Below, one piece after another: positions 12,447 through 25,333 of a stretch of 64,000 nucleotides of DNA. Position 1 is the first letter of the stretch. Every line of letters begins with the position of its first letter. Below the pieces are notes generated by a model that did no database searches, was not told the origin of the DNA, and saw only the letters and a program-made list of their open reading frames with translations. The position numbers were made by a program, and so were the translations under genes. The stretch comes from Hemileia vastatrix (Eukaryota; Basidiomycota; Pucciniomycetes; Pucciniales; Zaghouaniaceae). The stretch spans positions 30,888,683 through 30,952,682 of the forward strand of contig JASXTE010000002.1 in the NCBI GenBank assembly GCA_030280995.1. Reading direction: 5' to 3'.

Positions 12447-13770
12447 TTATTTAGATTTAAATTTTTTCAAGAGATTTTTAAGATCAGAGATTTCATTTTC
12501 TGGAATCCACTGGTCATATTCACTTGATTTATTTTTAAATCTTAATAGATACTCAACTCCCTTTTCTTTAGTAAGGTGTCTCTTTTTAAGTATCTTTTCA
12601 ATTTCTGCCTTTTCAATTATTTCTTCAGGTTGCTGTTTATGCCTTCCTGATCTTCTTGGAAATAGAGCAGTATCATTAGAATGGTATGGTTTTATAAGAG
12701 AAATAGGAAATACTGGAGGTTTTCTATCATATGGTGCATATAGAATAACCTCAACAGCATTATTACCAACCATCTTTTTAACTACAAATGGTCCAATGAA
12801 TGGATCCTTCAATTTAAAATTACCATTTAAATTGAAATGTAGTGTTGAAATAAGGACTTCATCACCCTCTTTGAAGATTTGTTCTTTATGGGCTTTATCC
12901 CATCTTTTCTTTTCATACTCAAACACCTTATTTATACATTCTTGAGCATGTTTTCTGCATAATTCCTGCATCTGAAGAAAAGATTTAGTACCTGTATGTA
13001 TATCCAATCTAGGTAACTTATTAAGAGTTTTAGCAGGGGTATTAGGTACATAACCCAACCATAACTCAAATGGCTTCTTGCCAGTGACAGAATGTACTGT
13101 ACTATTGTATGCAAATTCTAAACCTGGGATAAGGGTTACCCAATCATGTGTGAATTTGTCATTGTCTTTAAAATTAAGACCAAAAGCAAAATATCTTCTT
13201 ATCGTATCTTCTAAAGTTTGTATCATTCTTTCTGCTAGCCCATCAGTCTGTGGATGGTGTGCTGTAGAAAGTTTTAATTGACACCCTGAAACATCCATAA
13301 GTGATGTCCAGAACTCAGAAGTAAATTTAGGATCTCTTTCAGAAACTATTGCTTTGGGGAAACCTGCTATATTTAACATTTGTGTCCACCATAAAAAAGC
13401 TAAGTCCTTTGCAGAAACCTCTTTGTGGGTAAGAATAAATTTACACATCTTTGTAAATCTATCTAAAATTACCCAGCAGGAGTTATAACTCTTATTCCCT
13501 GCTATTGGCAAACCTGTTACAAAATCCATGTTAATTACTTTCCATGGAGCTTTTGGTTTATCAATTTGTTGTAATAAACGAGCTCTTTTGCCTGTTAATC
13601 TTTTAGATGTTTGACAAGAATCACATGTTTCAACATATTTCTGAACATCCTCAGACATGTTAATCCACCAAACTGTGTTTTTTACTCTGGTTAATGTTTT
13701 ATGGTAGTCAAAATGACCTGCTAATATATCATCATGACATATACTTAACATTAACTCTTTATTGAACGGG
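12447..13770 (-). pseudogene. Integrase with C-terminal chromodomain (element B)
   Basis: The frame of 434 residues starts in the HHCC zinc domain (HDDILAGH, then CDSC near residue 43). The catalytic core has the first Asp in INMDFVTGLP, the second in SERDPKF and the Glu in TDGLAERM, so the DDE triad is complete. The C-terminus from about residue 365 reads as a chromodomain (EIEKILKKR, EYLLRF, WIPENEI), which places the element among chromoviruses; in that clade this domain is thought to guide insertion to modified chromatin. Upstream, a one-base loss near 13760 (AAAGAG read as AAGAG) separates it from the RNase H frame, so a fused Pol cannot be made. Confidence 0.9.
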
Positions 13771-14374
13771 GAATTACAATTACATTACTTAATTTTTTCC
13801 TGTAATATATAAAACTATCCTCAATGGAAAATTTTCCTTTTTCTAATGCCTCTTTATACTTATTTGGTAATGTTTTTATTAAAACATTCATTGAAGCATT
13901 AGATGGATCATTTAATATTGTATTAATTTTACTCAAGTCAGGATCTGAATTAGAATTATCAAGAATTGATGGCATAAATTCATCCTCAAGATATACAATA
14001 TAAATGCCATAAATGTTAATAATCTCTGACTCAGGAACATAAGAAGGATTATCATCATTATTAGGCAGAGGTACTCTAGATAACAGATCTACAGTAGAGT
14101 GCAAGGTTCCTGCTCTATGTGTAATAGTAATCCGGCCTCTGTATTCTTGTACAGCTAATTGCCATCTAAACATGTGTCTATTAGGAGTTTTCATGTTTAA
14201 GAGTGACTTAACTGCACTACAGTCAGTTATTAACTCAAATTTTTTGTCTTCAAGGTAATAATGTAGCTTCTCAAGAGCCCATACTACTGCCAAACATTCA
14301 AGTTGAGTAGCACCATATTTCAATTCACTACTTCTCAGAGTACGTGAAATATAGCAGATTACTACTTCTGACAT
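13751..14374 (-). pseudogene. RNase H region of Pol (element B)
   Basis: Typical Ty3 RNase H signatures are visible: ICYISRTL, KYGATQLECLAVVWAL with the catalytic Glu, LITDCSAVKSL with an Asp, and the terminal HRAGTLHSTVDLLSR. The frame is offset by one base from the RT frame ending at 14362, most simply from an extra A in the AAAAA run near 14372. It continues into the integrase linker and stops at 13751 owing to a second frame change. Confidence 0.88.
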
Positions 14375-16890
14375 TTTTCTTCAATAAGTTGTTTTTGATG
14401 CAAAGCAGCACCCAGTCCAATAAAACTTGCATCTGTATATAATACAAAAGGTAATTGGAAATCTGGTAATTCCAAGATAGGAGCTGTCATTAAACATTCT
14501 TTCAACTTATCAAAAGCTTGTTGTCTTTCATTATTCCAAATGAAAGCTTCTGATTTCTTTATCAGTGTGGTCAGTGGTGCAGCAATTGATTGGTAGTTTT
14601 TTATATATTGTCTATAATAACCAAACATTCCAAGAAAAGATTGTACATCCTTTACATTTTGAGGAATGCCAATATTCTTTATTGCAGCCACTTTATTTTG
14701 GTCTACACATATTTGTAAGCCAGATACAATATGACCAAGCACTTTTAAAGATTCAAACCCAAATTTACATTTTTTCAATGCAAGGGTCATTTTTATTTCA
14801 TCCATTTTTTGAAATACTTTCCTTAATTGGATTAAGTGTTCATCATAAGTTTTTGAGAACACTATTATGTCATCAATGTATACCATTAACCATCCCTCAA
14901 TCATTTCATTATGGAATGTTATATCCATTAACTTCTGAAATACTGATGGAGCATTTTTTGGTCCAAATGGCATTCTGACATACTTATAAATTCCCATATG
15001 TGTTGTTATCAACAAAAAGTTCTGTGAATTCTTTTCAACAGGAATTTGATGGTACCCTTTATTTCCATCTAGGCAACTTATATATTTAGCACCTTTAAGG
15101 GTAGCATGTATAGAGGCAATCCTTGGCAAGGGATAAATATCATCTACTGTAAATGTATTTAATGCTCTATAATCACCGCACAGTCTTGCTTTATCTTGTT
15201 CATAAGAAATTAGCACTGGTGATATTACACAATATTTTGGTGTAGTTTCATCCTTCTCAAGAATGTTCATTTTTAATAACATCTTAATATTATCCTCTAT
15301 GTCTTTTCTCTTCATTGGTGAAGCAGGGTATAGTTTCTTTTTAAGACTAGCAGGAATATTATCCATATCACAGGTTAAACTAATCTTCATTTCATGATTT
15401 TTTACAAGGCAAAGTTCATTTTTACCATGCGCAAAAGCCATTGGAAATTCTTTAATTAATTCCAAAATATTATTTTTCTCAGCTTTACTTATCTGAGTGC
15501 CAAATGATGCTTTTGAAATTTCTGTTTCCAGAAGTTCCATCTCATTGGATTCTCTTCCTTTACACAGGGAATTTGTGACTGACTCAATATGTAAGACTGT
15601 GTTAAAAGAATTTATTTTAAATTTCCTTTTACCATTCATGCCAATTGTAAAATTGTTATTAGCAGGGTCTAATTTCACACCAAATTTAGTCAGAATATCA
15701 TTTCCAATGATAAAACAGTTACTACAGTTAGTATTTTCCATTACTACAAAGTCACAAGTTACCCTTACATAACCATGTTGGTGTTTAAAGAAAACAGCAG
15801 CTTTGTATTTACCAATGGGGTGTAGCACTGATCCAAAACCTCTCCAATTTTTACTTTGAAGTGGCTCAAGCTTAGACTTATATTCACTATCAATTTTGTG
15901 TAATGTATTAGTGGAAACAACAGAACCAGCAGCTCCTGTATCCAGTACTATATTAACATTTTCACCAGAAATGATAGCTGGAACGGTGATAGGTGTCATT
16001 CTAAAGTTATCAGCTTGTATATCCTTAATGATTTCAGCATCCTCGAAATTCATTAAAGTTTCATTTGAGTCTATATTTAATATTGGATTTTCAAAGATTG
16101 ACAAATCATCTTCCAACATACAGACTTCATTTTCATCACTATATGAGATATTGCTGTCATAATCACTTGATTCTTTACTTTTTTCAGTTTCAGTTTCAGA
16201 TTCACGTTGATTTTCAACAATATTTATGTTTTTCTCACATTTGTGACCTTTGACCCAAGGTTTGTTACACTTATAAAAAGTATTTGTTTCATACTTTTTA
16301 GGTACTACAGGTGCAGTAGGTTTTTTCTGCTTCTCCTGAAGTGTTTTTGAATTCTGAGTTTTTACAGGTTCAACATTTTGTTTATAAGTGGAATACCTTG
16401 ATTCATACTTATGGTTTAATAATATTTCATTGCAAATATTAATAAAGTCAGAATATTCAGTAACATTTAATTTTCTAGCTACAACAATGTCTCTGACAGA
16501 TATAGGTAATTTATATATTATCTTATCTTTCCATAAGTTAAAATCCATATGAGGCTCAATGGCTTTTAATATTTTGTTTAAATTCATTAAAAATACCATA
16601 GGTTTGTCACCATTCAACGGATTATACCTAGTCTTCTCATAAAGTCTCTGCTGAGTAAGCCTGAATTTAGAACCTCCAAATTGTTTTTCAATAAGTTGTT
16701 TCCATTCAGCCCAAGAGTAATCTTTACCCTCACTCAAGACAGCTTCAAACCATAATAAAGCAACATCCTTAAATAAAGAAATTAATTTTGATGTTATTTC
16801 TTCATCTGGTAACTTATATGAGAATTTTAAATTGTCAATTCTTTGGATAAAATGTTGCCAATAAGAGCTGGCTTCCCCATCATAAGTTGT
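14362..16890 (-). pseudogene. Gag C-terminus, protease and reverse transcriptase (element B)
   Basis: Directly after the TAA at 16891 the same frame continues TTYDGEASSYWQHF, the conserved Gag domain, through KQLIEKQFGG. A zinc knuckle near 16270 reads FYKCNKPWVKGHKC; family members usually have Cys where the first Phe is, so the knuckle looks damaged. The protease motif is VLDTGAAGS. RT has RLCGDYRALN, LPFGPKNAPSVFQ-like MPFGPKNAPS, and the catalytic YIDDIIVFS. The frame stops at 14362 after QLIEEK through a one-base frame change. The stop at 16891 and this change make it non-functional. Confidence 0.9.
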
Positions 16891-18313
16891 TTACTGATCT
16901 ATCTTAGGCCAGTTCTTCTGATTGGATTTTATTTCACTAATTTTAGGTAAATTCAACAACTCATTTACTCTTGATAAATATTCTTGTATTTCCTCCTGCA
17001 CGGATTTGTGACTTACATTTTCAGATTTGACACTACCACCAGATGGATTTAGTTGTGGTGGTATAGGGAAGGAATGAGATTCACTTTTTCCAATGAAAGG
17101 ATTATTATTATACTGAGTATACTTATGATTATCCTGGTTCATTTGTAGATTGGAAGTTTCAATCTCATGTTTAGTTAATCTTTGTAGCAGCTCAGAGACA
17201 CTTTGATTTGTCTCAGCAAAAGATAACTTAGTTCTTGATTCAGTTTTCAATAAATGTGTTTCATATAATTTTTCTAACTCACAGAATTTGTTTGAAAGGT
17301 CATTATATTTATTACTCAATGAATCATATTTAAGAGTTAGAGACAAATGTTCTTTCTCTAATTCTTTGTTACGTGTTGCTAATTGAGAAATGTTTAATGT
17401 CAAGGATGAAATTGTATCACTAGTGAGCTTAACTGTCTGTTCCTCACAATCAGTCATTCTATTCCACAATGCTGAAACAATTTTATGGACAGTTGGATTA
17501 TTGTTAAAATATTCCATGTCTTCCTTTTCAATTCTCTCACTCTCCTGTGAACTTCTCATCTCACTAGTAGGTGGTTGCAACTGAGGGTTAACTGTATTAT
17601 CATTATAAATAGTACTGTTATTGTGGACAAAAGACAAGTCAGGTGTATCTACTCTAAAACCTAAATTTCTTAAATCCTCCTCTATTTTTTGCACAGATTT
17701 AAGATCAATAGAATTACCTATATTGTAATTATCAGTATTATGTTCAATCTGAGAGGGTAATCTACTTACCATGGGATGGTTGCCAGTCCTGATTTTTGGC
17801 ACTTTTTTCCTTTGTAAGGGTGAGCTGAGGAAGTCAGATGAGGTGGAGGATCCCTGTTGCAACTGTGGCTTGTCCACTGTTGATGAAAACAGTCCCATTT
17901 CCATTTGTCTACCAGGATTTTTTCCTGGGAGTGAGTTGACCGGTCTTGGGTAGGGGGTTGCTGATTTGACTGACTGGGCTGGCCTCCCTTTAACTCTGCC
18001 AATGCCTGATTCATCTGCTGAAACCCTACCTTGCAATTGTTTTGCAATAGCTCTACCTCTTTGAACATGAGTGATTTGGATTCCTCCAACTTCAGAACCT
18101 GTTTGGCCAGGTGGGACAGTTGATCCTGAGGAGGAGGAGATGTCTTTTTTATAGTTATCTTTTTTAAGAGGGAGTCCTTTTCCTCTATACTCATGCTTTC
18201 TGCCTGGGGGTATTCTTGACCCTCCATGGTGATGTCCTGGAAAGTTTTTGTTAGATTTAGACCTGGTGTTCTAAGCAGGCTTTTCACTTACACTGTCCTG
18301 GGGAGCACTCATA
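16891..18313 (-). pseudogene. Gag N-terminal region (element B)
   Basis: A likely start ATG near 18312 reads MSAPQDSVSEKPA then a stop; the following sequence continues in another frame (KSLLRTPGLNLTK to about 17950), and the C-terminal frame (16891-18036) carries a long helical, Asn/Ser/Glu-rich segment with heptad-like LxxKYxxLSxK near 17290-17400, probably a coiled coil. At least two frame changes and the TAA at 16891 interrupt what was one Gag reading frame. Function by position: capsid assembly. Confidence 0.75.
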
Positions 18314-18547
18314 TTGTTAAAAATGACAATATTTTATGTCTACAGAAGGAAAAAACTCTATGGAATTAGTAGACAAAAGATATTAGAAATTTTATTACTA
18401 ATAACAAAGCAATGGAGCTTACCCTGAATTTATCTCTTTATTTATTTAAATAAATTATAAGAAAAATTCGAAAAAATCTGTTAAAAATATAATAATACGT
18501 TTAACTAGACCTCTATAAGGGTGAATAAGTATCTTACAAAGCTTTAA

Positions 18548-18614
18548 CCAAATACCAATTTAATTGGGTGTTATATTGGTGTCCAAATACCAAGTGAAAT
18601 TGGGTTTATATTGG
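18548..18614 (-). repeat. Tandem 35-base leader repeat of element B
   Basis: CCAAATACCAA...ATTGGGT...TATATTGG occurs twice (18548-18579 and 18583-18614) between the primer-site end and the Gag start. Each unit can fold (ACCAAT with ATTGGGT). Paired leader stem-loops often serve packaging or dimerisation in LTR elements; that role is inference. Confidence 0.6.
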
Positions 18615-18807
18615 ATACAGTTACTACTGTAAATACCTAATTTTTTTGATAAAAAATTAGTACAATTATTTTAAGGGTTCTTTTCCGCAATCACTGAGTT
18701 ATGATGACCAACTAATATTCAGAAGACCCAAATATTTGGTTATTTTGAGCTGTACTAAGGTAAAAATCACGTCCCAAGGCTTATACTAAATAATAAGTAA
18801 AATATAA

Positions 18808-18819
18808 GGAAGACCCCCA
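18808..18819 (-). other. Possible primer binding site of element B
   Basis: On the - strand TGGGGGTCTTCC begins two to three bases after the 5' LTR. The leading TGG is as expected for pairing with a tRNA CCA end, but I cannot assign the tRNA. Confidence 0.4.
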
Positions 18820-18821
18820 AT

Positions 18822-19996
18822 TTTCAGTATAATCTAGTATATAAGTATGATATAATAGTGTTTATTTATGGTCCTACTACTTATTAATAAATGATTTAGT
18901 GATTAAACCTCAGGGGAAGACTAATAAAATAGTTATACTCAAATAAAACTCACAATACTTTGATTTAAATGCGTGCTAGTGGTGGAAAATAGATGAATAA
19001 AATATAGTTATAGCTTATATAAAGATAATATCAATTTATAATGGCTTTATAATATATTTATAAATGTTAATAATTGTATAGTAGTGTTTGTTGGAGCTGT
19101 AGTAATTGAATGATGATAAATAACCGTCAAAATCCCTTCTTACTTATACCCAAATCCACTGGAGTGCACAGACCTTCAATCCAGATGATGTCACTGCTAT
19201 CCCCGGCAATTATAGCACTGTGAGGGCCCATCACCTCCCCATGGCGTCCACTTCAAGCAGTTTCAACACCCAGACCTCCAGTAAGGACCCTCCATCACTA
19301 TTAATAATAACACAGATCCATACCATAATTAAAAAAATCCAGATAAAAGCGGATACCATAAAGAAACAGGTAAAATAAACAATCAAAAGAGATTTAATGA
19401 AACCAAAAGCATACAAAAGAAACAAATAAAATTTCCAAGCCCCCAATAACATCCCCAAGCATCCACATTAACTTAGAAATGTCCTTCCAACCCATAAATC
19501 CGTGAATAACCATCCAAGGAAGTAATTTTAGTTGCCCAAACTGGATGTATGCGCCTGATATAGGTGTCTATGCTTCTATAGGCGTTGTGAGTCCACTGAT
19601 TTCGTCCATATGACTTAAAATAAGCAGAAAAAAAGGTTATAGGCTATTAAGGGTCTAAAACCCACTTATATACCTAAATATACATAATATACTGCATATT
19701 TCACTGAATATGAGATTTATGTATACATATAAGCTTATGTATGTCAATAATTACTTCATATCACTTAAGATAAGTATATTATGACTCCATTAACACCTTA
19801 ATAAGTATTATTAGGCCATGGATAAGCTATTTAAACTACTATAATTTATATAATAGAATAATAATTATATATATATATAATAAAATAATATATATTATTA
19901 TTTTAACCTTATTTTTAAGATATAAGCTTAATTTACTTAAGGTTATCTTATTTTAAGCATAAGAAATACTCAGTCCTAGGGATATCTAGGCTGACA
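18822..19996 (-). repeat. 5' LTR of element B
   Basis: This is a near-identical direct copy of 11154-12330 followed by the target duplication ATATT at 19997-20001. Differences include single-base changes and small indels in A runs. Confidence 0.95.
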
Positions 19997-20001
19997 ATAT
20001 T

Positions 20002-22949
20002 TCAAATAAATTTTCCCTTTTATATCTGTACAGAAGAGTTGAAATATCCTGTACTTCAAATAATTTTCATAAAAATATACTCATTTTAGTATTGTTTTTT
20101 GATAATTCCAATTGAAAGAAAGTATATAAATTCTTATTTTTAAATGAGATACTAATGGGATTGTCTTTGATATAATTTGAAATTGAAAATTAGAGTCATA
20201 TATTTTTTACCTATTGGTGTGAATATCATATTTCTAATAAATAATTGATAAATTCTTAACCCATATGTTTTATTTAAGAACTATATGTAAATATTCAGTT
20301 GTGAATTATTTCTGTCAAAAATAAATTTCTAAAGACTAAAAAAGTGTACCTGCAAATTTTCACTTAACTTTTTTCTAAACAGCATAGAATTGAAATATTT
20401 CTTCTATTCATTTAAAATATGTATTAATGTTTATTTTAATTAAAAAATGATCCCTTTAACCTTAGCTTTTTTATATGAGTATGACTAAAAATAACTATTG
20501 TGACTTTTTTACATAATAATTATCATATAGCAGTTTTTGAATGAGAAACTAATATAATGATGAAAAATAACCCTTCTGCCTATTGAATTCAGATCTTGTA
20601 CAATATTATAGTCCCAAATTCAACATGAAGCACATTTTTTTACATGAGAACACTTTTGAAAATCTATGGTTCTTATTCCCAGGCAGACACATCAATTCTC
20701 CCACCATATAGCATGGAAGCACACTTAAGCATCAAAATTATAGTTTAAAGAAATTTATACTGTTTTGTCATGTTTTATATTGAAAATTTTACATCTCATT
20801 TGAATTTCAATATTTCATATGAAAAATTCACTCATTAGTAATAAGTTCTTTCACCTCATGAGATCACTCTACCAACTTATAATATTTTGAAGGAATGGTG
20901 ATGAACTACATCATGAAGTGTTCCAGAATCTCATATATGTATCACTTTTACTAGATGATTATTACAAAAATTCTTAGTGGTTGAGGAATATCTAGAAAAA
21001 AAAGAGCAAAAATCAACTTTATTTTAATTTAAATCATCTTCTTGCATTTAAAAAGTTCAAAAGCTGGATTAAAATCTACTATTATATGAGTTATACTTCT
21101 TTGCAGATATATAATCAAATTATTTCTCAAATAATAGTGGTTATTATAAAAAATCTTTGAGAATACTTCAATGAGTCAGAGATTAGGAAAACACATTTCT
21201 ATCTTTTTTTTATTTAGCTCTGTGTGTTTTTAATGTATTCTAGAGGAAAAAATTTAAGAATTTTGATGGCTCAGTATGTTTTTTAGATAGATTAATTTAA
21301 GTAAAACTACTCATATGGCATAATCAGAAAATGGAAAACTAAATCAAAGTAAGAATCAGGCCATATGGCTTAAACTTAAAAATTAAAGCTTCAAATTTTG
21401 GTTTAAATGGATTTTTTAATAAAAAGAGTTACTGAATTTATTTGATATTTTTTTCACAAAAAATTAATAAAATCCTCAAACAGTTTAAAAGTAATTGTGA
21501 AATAAATGATATTATTTTCAGTATTTCTAATGATCAAATGCAATTCAAAATTAAAAAAAAAACTGTATTTTATAAAAAAAAATACATTCAATTGATCAGA
21601 TTCTTAATCTCCCCTTGTTTAAATTTAAATTAATTGTTCATTGAGCTTTCAATATTACTTCAGCACCAAATCATTTATCCTTGGTTAAGGGTTCATGATG
21701 AGCTCAAAGTAAAGTTTAATATCAGATCATTTTGAGTTCAGTCTGAGTTTCATCTGAGTTGTATCTGAATTCAAGTTGAGGACTTTCTAGGAGGTCCCCC
21801 CAAAATATTGCATGGTGGATGATGATGGAGGGTCTGGACCTTATGATGAAATAGGATGGGCAAGGCTGAGTGTATGAAGAAGAAGAAGAGGATTATAATG
21901 GTCCAGGTTAGTGGAATTGTTTCTTTCTTTATTGGAAAGCATCACAAGAGGTCCTGTAGATGTGAAGAGGACCAGTCATTGCACAGATGAGTTTGTTGTA
22001 AATGCAGTACTGGAAAGGGCCCAGGTCAGAGGCAAGTCTGGAGAGGCGTTTGAACATGGTTGTTAGTGAATGAAGAATGTGAAAGTTCTTTATAGGAGGG
22101 AGGATGTGGTGTTCAAATGCTGCCTAGGCCTTTGGAGTGCTTATTTGGAGGTATTTGGTTGATAGTCTGCAGTTGGGGTTATGGTGGTTTTATTGGTGTT
22201 TTGTTAGTTTTTAAATGTTTAGTTGTGTTTTTGTAGGCTTAATCTATGTGCACATATTATGTCTCAGCTTAATGTACTTTCTTTTCTCATCATTTTGGTA
22301 TGTTTTATGTGTGATTAACTTTTTTCTACATGTAGTTATTGTTGTATTTGCTGGTTAGAGGGTCTTTTTAGATATTTGAAGGCCTAAAAGCGACTGCCCA
22401 CCTGCATGCGTGGAAGACTCTAGAAGCATTTTTATGCATGTGGAGAGGTGAGAGTTGGATTTGGGTGGTAAAAAGACAGGGTGGTCTGTGTGTGAGATAT
22501 TTAAGCTAGTTTAAGGACATTCAAGTTTATCATTAACCATCTGAAATATCTGGAATATCTGTGCTTCACTCTTTTGTGTGTGTTTGTGGTATCTTTTGGC
22601 TGGGTTTTGAAAAGGTTAGTTCTTACTTGACCTCAACTCTTTCACTGTTTTCTCTTGTATAGTCTGTCAAGCTATATAAATTATTATTGCTGTTTCTGGA
22701 TGTAGTTTTGCAAAATACATCAAGTATCATTTCTTTCTCTGGTGTGGACATTGGTCCACATTTCAGCTCTTTGGTCTGGTAGTCTTTCTGGTGACTACTT
22801 TCTTGGCTGATCAAGCAGTCAAGTTTGTTGGAAACAGTTTTTGGCAAACAAGACTCAATTTACTTTAGCAGGTAAATCTCAATTTTTTTTTTCTAAAGGG
22901 ACAGTGGATTTTTTCTCTGATTTTTCTCCTGCTCCCTTAGTCAAGGCTT
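20002..22949. other. AT-rich filler with no supported gene
   Basis: 20002-21640 is AT-rich with no recognisable element. 21640-22900 is somewhat less AT-rich and may be an old, unrecognised repeat. A - strand ORF at 22623-22847 (74 residues, polar) ends beside a GTAAGA donor-like site and could be an exon remnant, but I see no second exon or family resemblance. Confidence 0.45.
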
Positions 22950-24245
22950 ATAGCTAGAACTATAGGATTTTCTACACTGACTGATCTTATATAACCAGAT
23001 TTATCCATCTTGGACAAGAGAGCTACAGCGGCAATCTGACTTGAGTCAACTGATAAATAAATCCTGCCTTCATCCTTACCATAATCTAATTTTTACAGGA
23101 AAATATCATCCCCAACCTCCTTCTTCAGCTTCACAAACACTGCTTCACATTCTTCATCCGACTCCCGGTCAGCATCCTTTCTAATCAACTGTCTTAATGG
23201 AGCCGTCAATGAAGAAAGGTCCTTTATATACATTCTAACATAAACACATATGACTAAAATCCATGACTTTGGTTATATTCTTGGGGCTTGGCTAGGACTG
23301 AATTTGGTTTAGTTTCTTTTTCAACAAGATCCTACCCTCTCTATATACCACTGACCTTGAATTTTCAAGACTGGAACAAAGAAAGAAAACTTTGATTCAG
23401 AAATAGTAAAGCCAGCCTCTTCAATCCTAAACAAAATTCTCTCTAATAAATTAGCATATTCCAAGATAAATTTTTTTATCCCTAGATTCTCCTTCAAAAC
23501 TCAATTATCATGGTCCATTGAAGGACCTTTAATTCCACCACCATTAATAAATATCCCAGAATATTGTGTCATTTCATAATGAAGAATTCAAGCCATATTA
23601 GACTGATAAACAGCAACCAAATTTGTTGCCCCTTAAGGTAATATTGTCAATTGTAATCATCCAAGTGGATTATCACAAGCTGTGAAAGGTCTAGAGTCAG
23701 GATTTAATTCTCTCTCATCATATTTCCCCCATAATATCACCTAAACCATAACATACTCATCCAGAAAACGCCTCCACAAACTCCTCTGCACTAGGTGTTA
23801 TACCAGAATCTTTTTTGTAGCCCTATTTAGCTCTCAAAGATAATGAACTACCCTGAGCTTGACATTAGGTTTCTTAATACAAAACGCTGGACTTGAATAA
23901 CTTGATGAAGACTTTACATATAATCAAGTTTGAATTTGTTCTCTAATGACTTCAATATAGTTTTATTTTAAGGCTGCAGGTACTGAAATCAATTTATGTT
24001 GCCATGGTTCATGAAAAAACCCGGAATCTTGTAAGGCTCACCTTAAGAATGCTTCAACTCACCCCTCTCCTCTTCTACAAAAGCAACTTCCTTTTCCCTT
24101 TTTACCATCACGTCTAACAAAAACTTCTTTTCTTCACCTGATAACCACTCTTCAGGTCCAAAAATAACAACACCCAATCTCTCAAAAGCAGTTCTTGATG
24201 TTTCAAAGAATTACAGTGAATTCTTGACTAAATGACTGTCATATG
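22950..24245 (-). pseudogene. Decayed reverse transcriptase (element D)
   Basis: Base-level similarity to copy M 52490-53720 runs throughout: the stretch around the palm, the LPxGATN region near 23620, and the N-terminal part near 24080. Several frame changes and stops break it, and the similarity ends abruptly near 22950, inside the start of the RNase H region. Confidence 0.8.
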
Positions 24246-25027
24246 GATCTCTTGATAAAATTGGCCTTTATAAAGGTGGGTTCAATTCAGCTGAAAATGG
24301 TTTTTTGATTTCTCTAACATTATTAGCTACCTTTTTATACTTTGCTTCATTGACATAAACTTTGACTTGAGTGATAAGATCTCTTCTAGATCCACCATTA
24401 AATAATTTCTTATCAGAACTTTCTTCATCATCAAAATAAGTTGAAATATAATTTTTATTTTGAGTATTATCATATCCACCACTTTTCTTTTTCTGATTTT
24501 CCAACACAATGTCAGCCATTTTCCACCATAAAATCTCCAGTATATAATGTTGGAAGTTTAACCTCTTTCTGGAGGTTGGAAATAGAATTTTCACAAATAT
24601 TATTTTTTTGTGAATTAATTATATTATGATTTTTTTGTTTATTTTGATAAGTTAATTGCAGTTTATCCTCTTGCTGGAGTCTATAAAATAATCCACCACA
24701 TATATAACCACTATTATCCTTATTCCCATTCAATTTTTTATCCAACACAATAAATCCCATCTTCCCCTTAGTAAAATTTTTAAAGTTTATAGAAAAATTT
24801 GATAAAGATAATAAACATATGGAAAAGTGCAACACATAATGACATTTAATTGATATATCAACAGAAATTAATCGAGAATCCACTTGAATTATCTCCAAGT
24901 GAGCTGAAATATTGAAATCTGGGATCTCTTGTTGAGGAGAGATTACAACATTAGAAAAATCTTCCCTACCTACCAAAAAAATGGGGGCTTCCAAAATCAT
25001 TATTTTTAACAAATTCACCAGAAGCTG
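24246..25027 (-). pseudogene. Decayed ORF2 linker (element D)
   Basis: The frame 24512-25018 reads SNVVISPQQEIPDFN and follows the start of ORF2 in P (SNVVISPQDEIPDCN). Two stem-loop motifs persist, CTC-CAGCAA-GAG-GATAAACTGC near 24654-24685 and CCTC-CAGAAA-GAGG-TTAAACTT near 24550-24578, showing that these predate the split between D and the younger copies. 24268-24594 continues the frame (KYKKVANNVREI, ELNPPL). Confidence 0.8.
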
Positions 25028-25049
25028 ACATTTTTATCTATCTCTTCTT

Positions 25050-25333
25050 GGTGCATACACAACACTGGCAAATGGTGATAAGACCAGGACTGGTTTCCTA
25101 TCCATCATCTCCTTGAGGTTCCAGTGGCATATGAAGCCTTCTCATATCATCACTAGTAATCTCCAAACTAATACCTATATCAGTCTGGTAACCTATTCTT
25201 GCTTCAAAATCCATCAAAAATGGCCCAAAAAACTGTTTTCACAGCTCCTCTAGCCACATAAAAGTGCAGTATAACAACAGGTCCACCAAAAGATAACTTG
25301 AAATGCTCTGCTGTTCCCGTAAGTTCAGTTTCA
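25050..25333 (-). pseudogene. Protease C-terminal part (element D), beyond the insertion
   Basis: The sequence aligns with M 54600-54835, the end of ORF1 after the protease Asp, including the stretch encoding TGTAEHF. It was contiguous with 29216-29555 before the insertion at 25339. Confidence 0.75.

Larger units (their letters stand above)
11154..19996 (-). mobile_element. Element B: complete chromodomain Ty3/gypsy retrotransposon, mutated
   Basis: Two direct LTRs (11154-12330 and 18822-19996) bound an internal region encoding Gag, protease, RT, RNase H, integrase and chromodomain on the - strand. A perfect 5-base target duplication ATATT flanks it (11149-11153 and 19997-20001). LTR termini are TGTCAG...CTGACA; the right LTR has lost the outer TGTCA to TTTCA. 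The LTRs differ at roughly a couple of dozen positions by eye, so the insertion is not new. One stop codon and about three frame changes break the coding region. Confidence 0.95.

Noticed and set aside
22623..22847. 74-codon - strand ORF as a gene
   Set aside because: No family signal and no second exon; kept only as a note in the filler entry.
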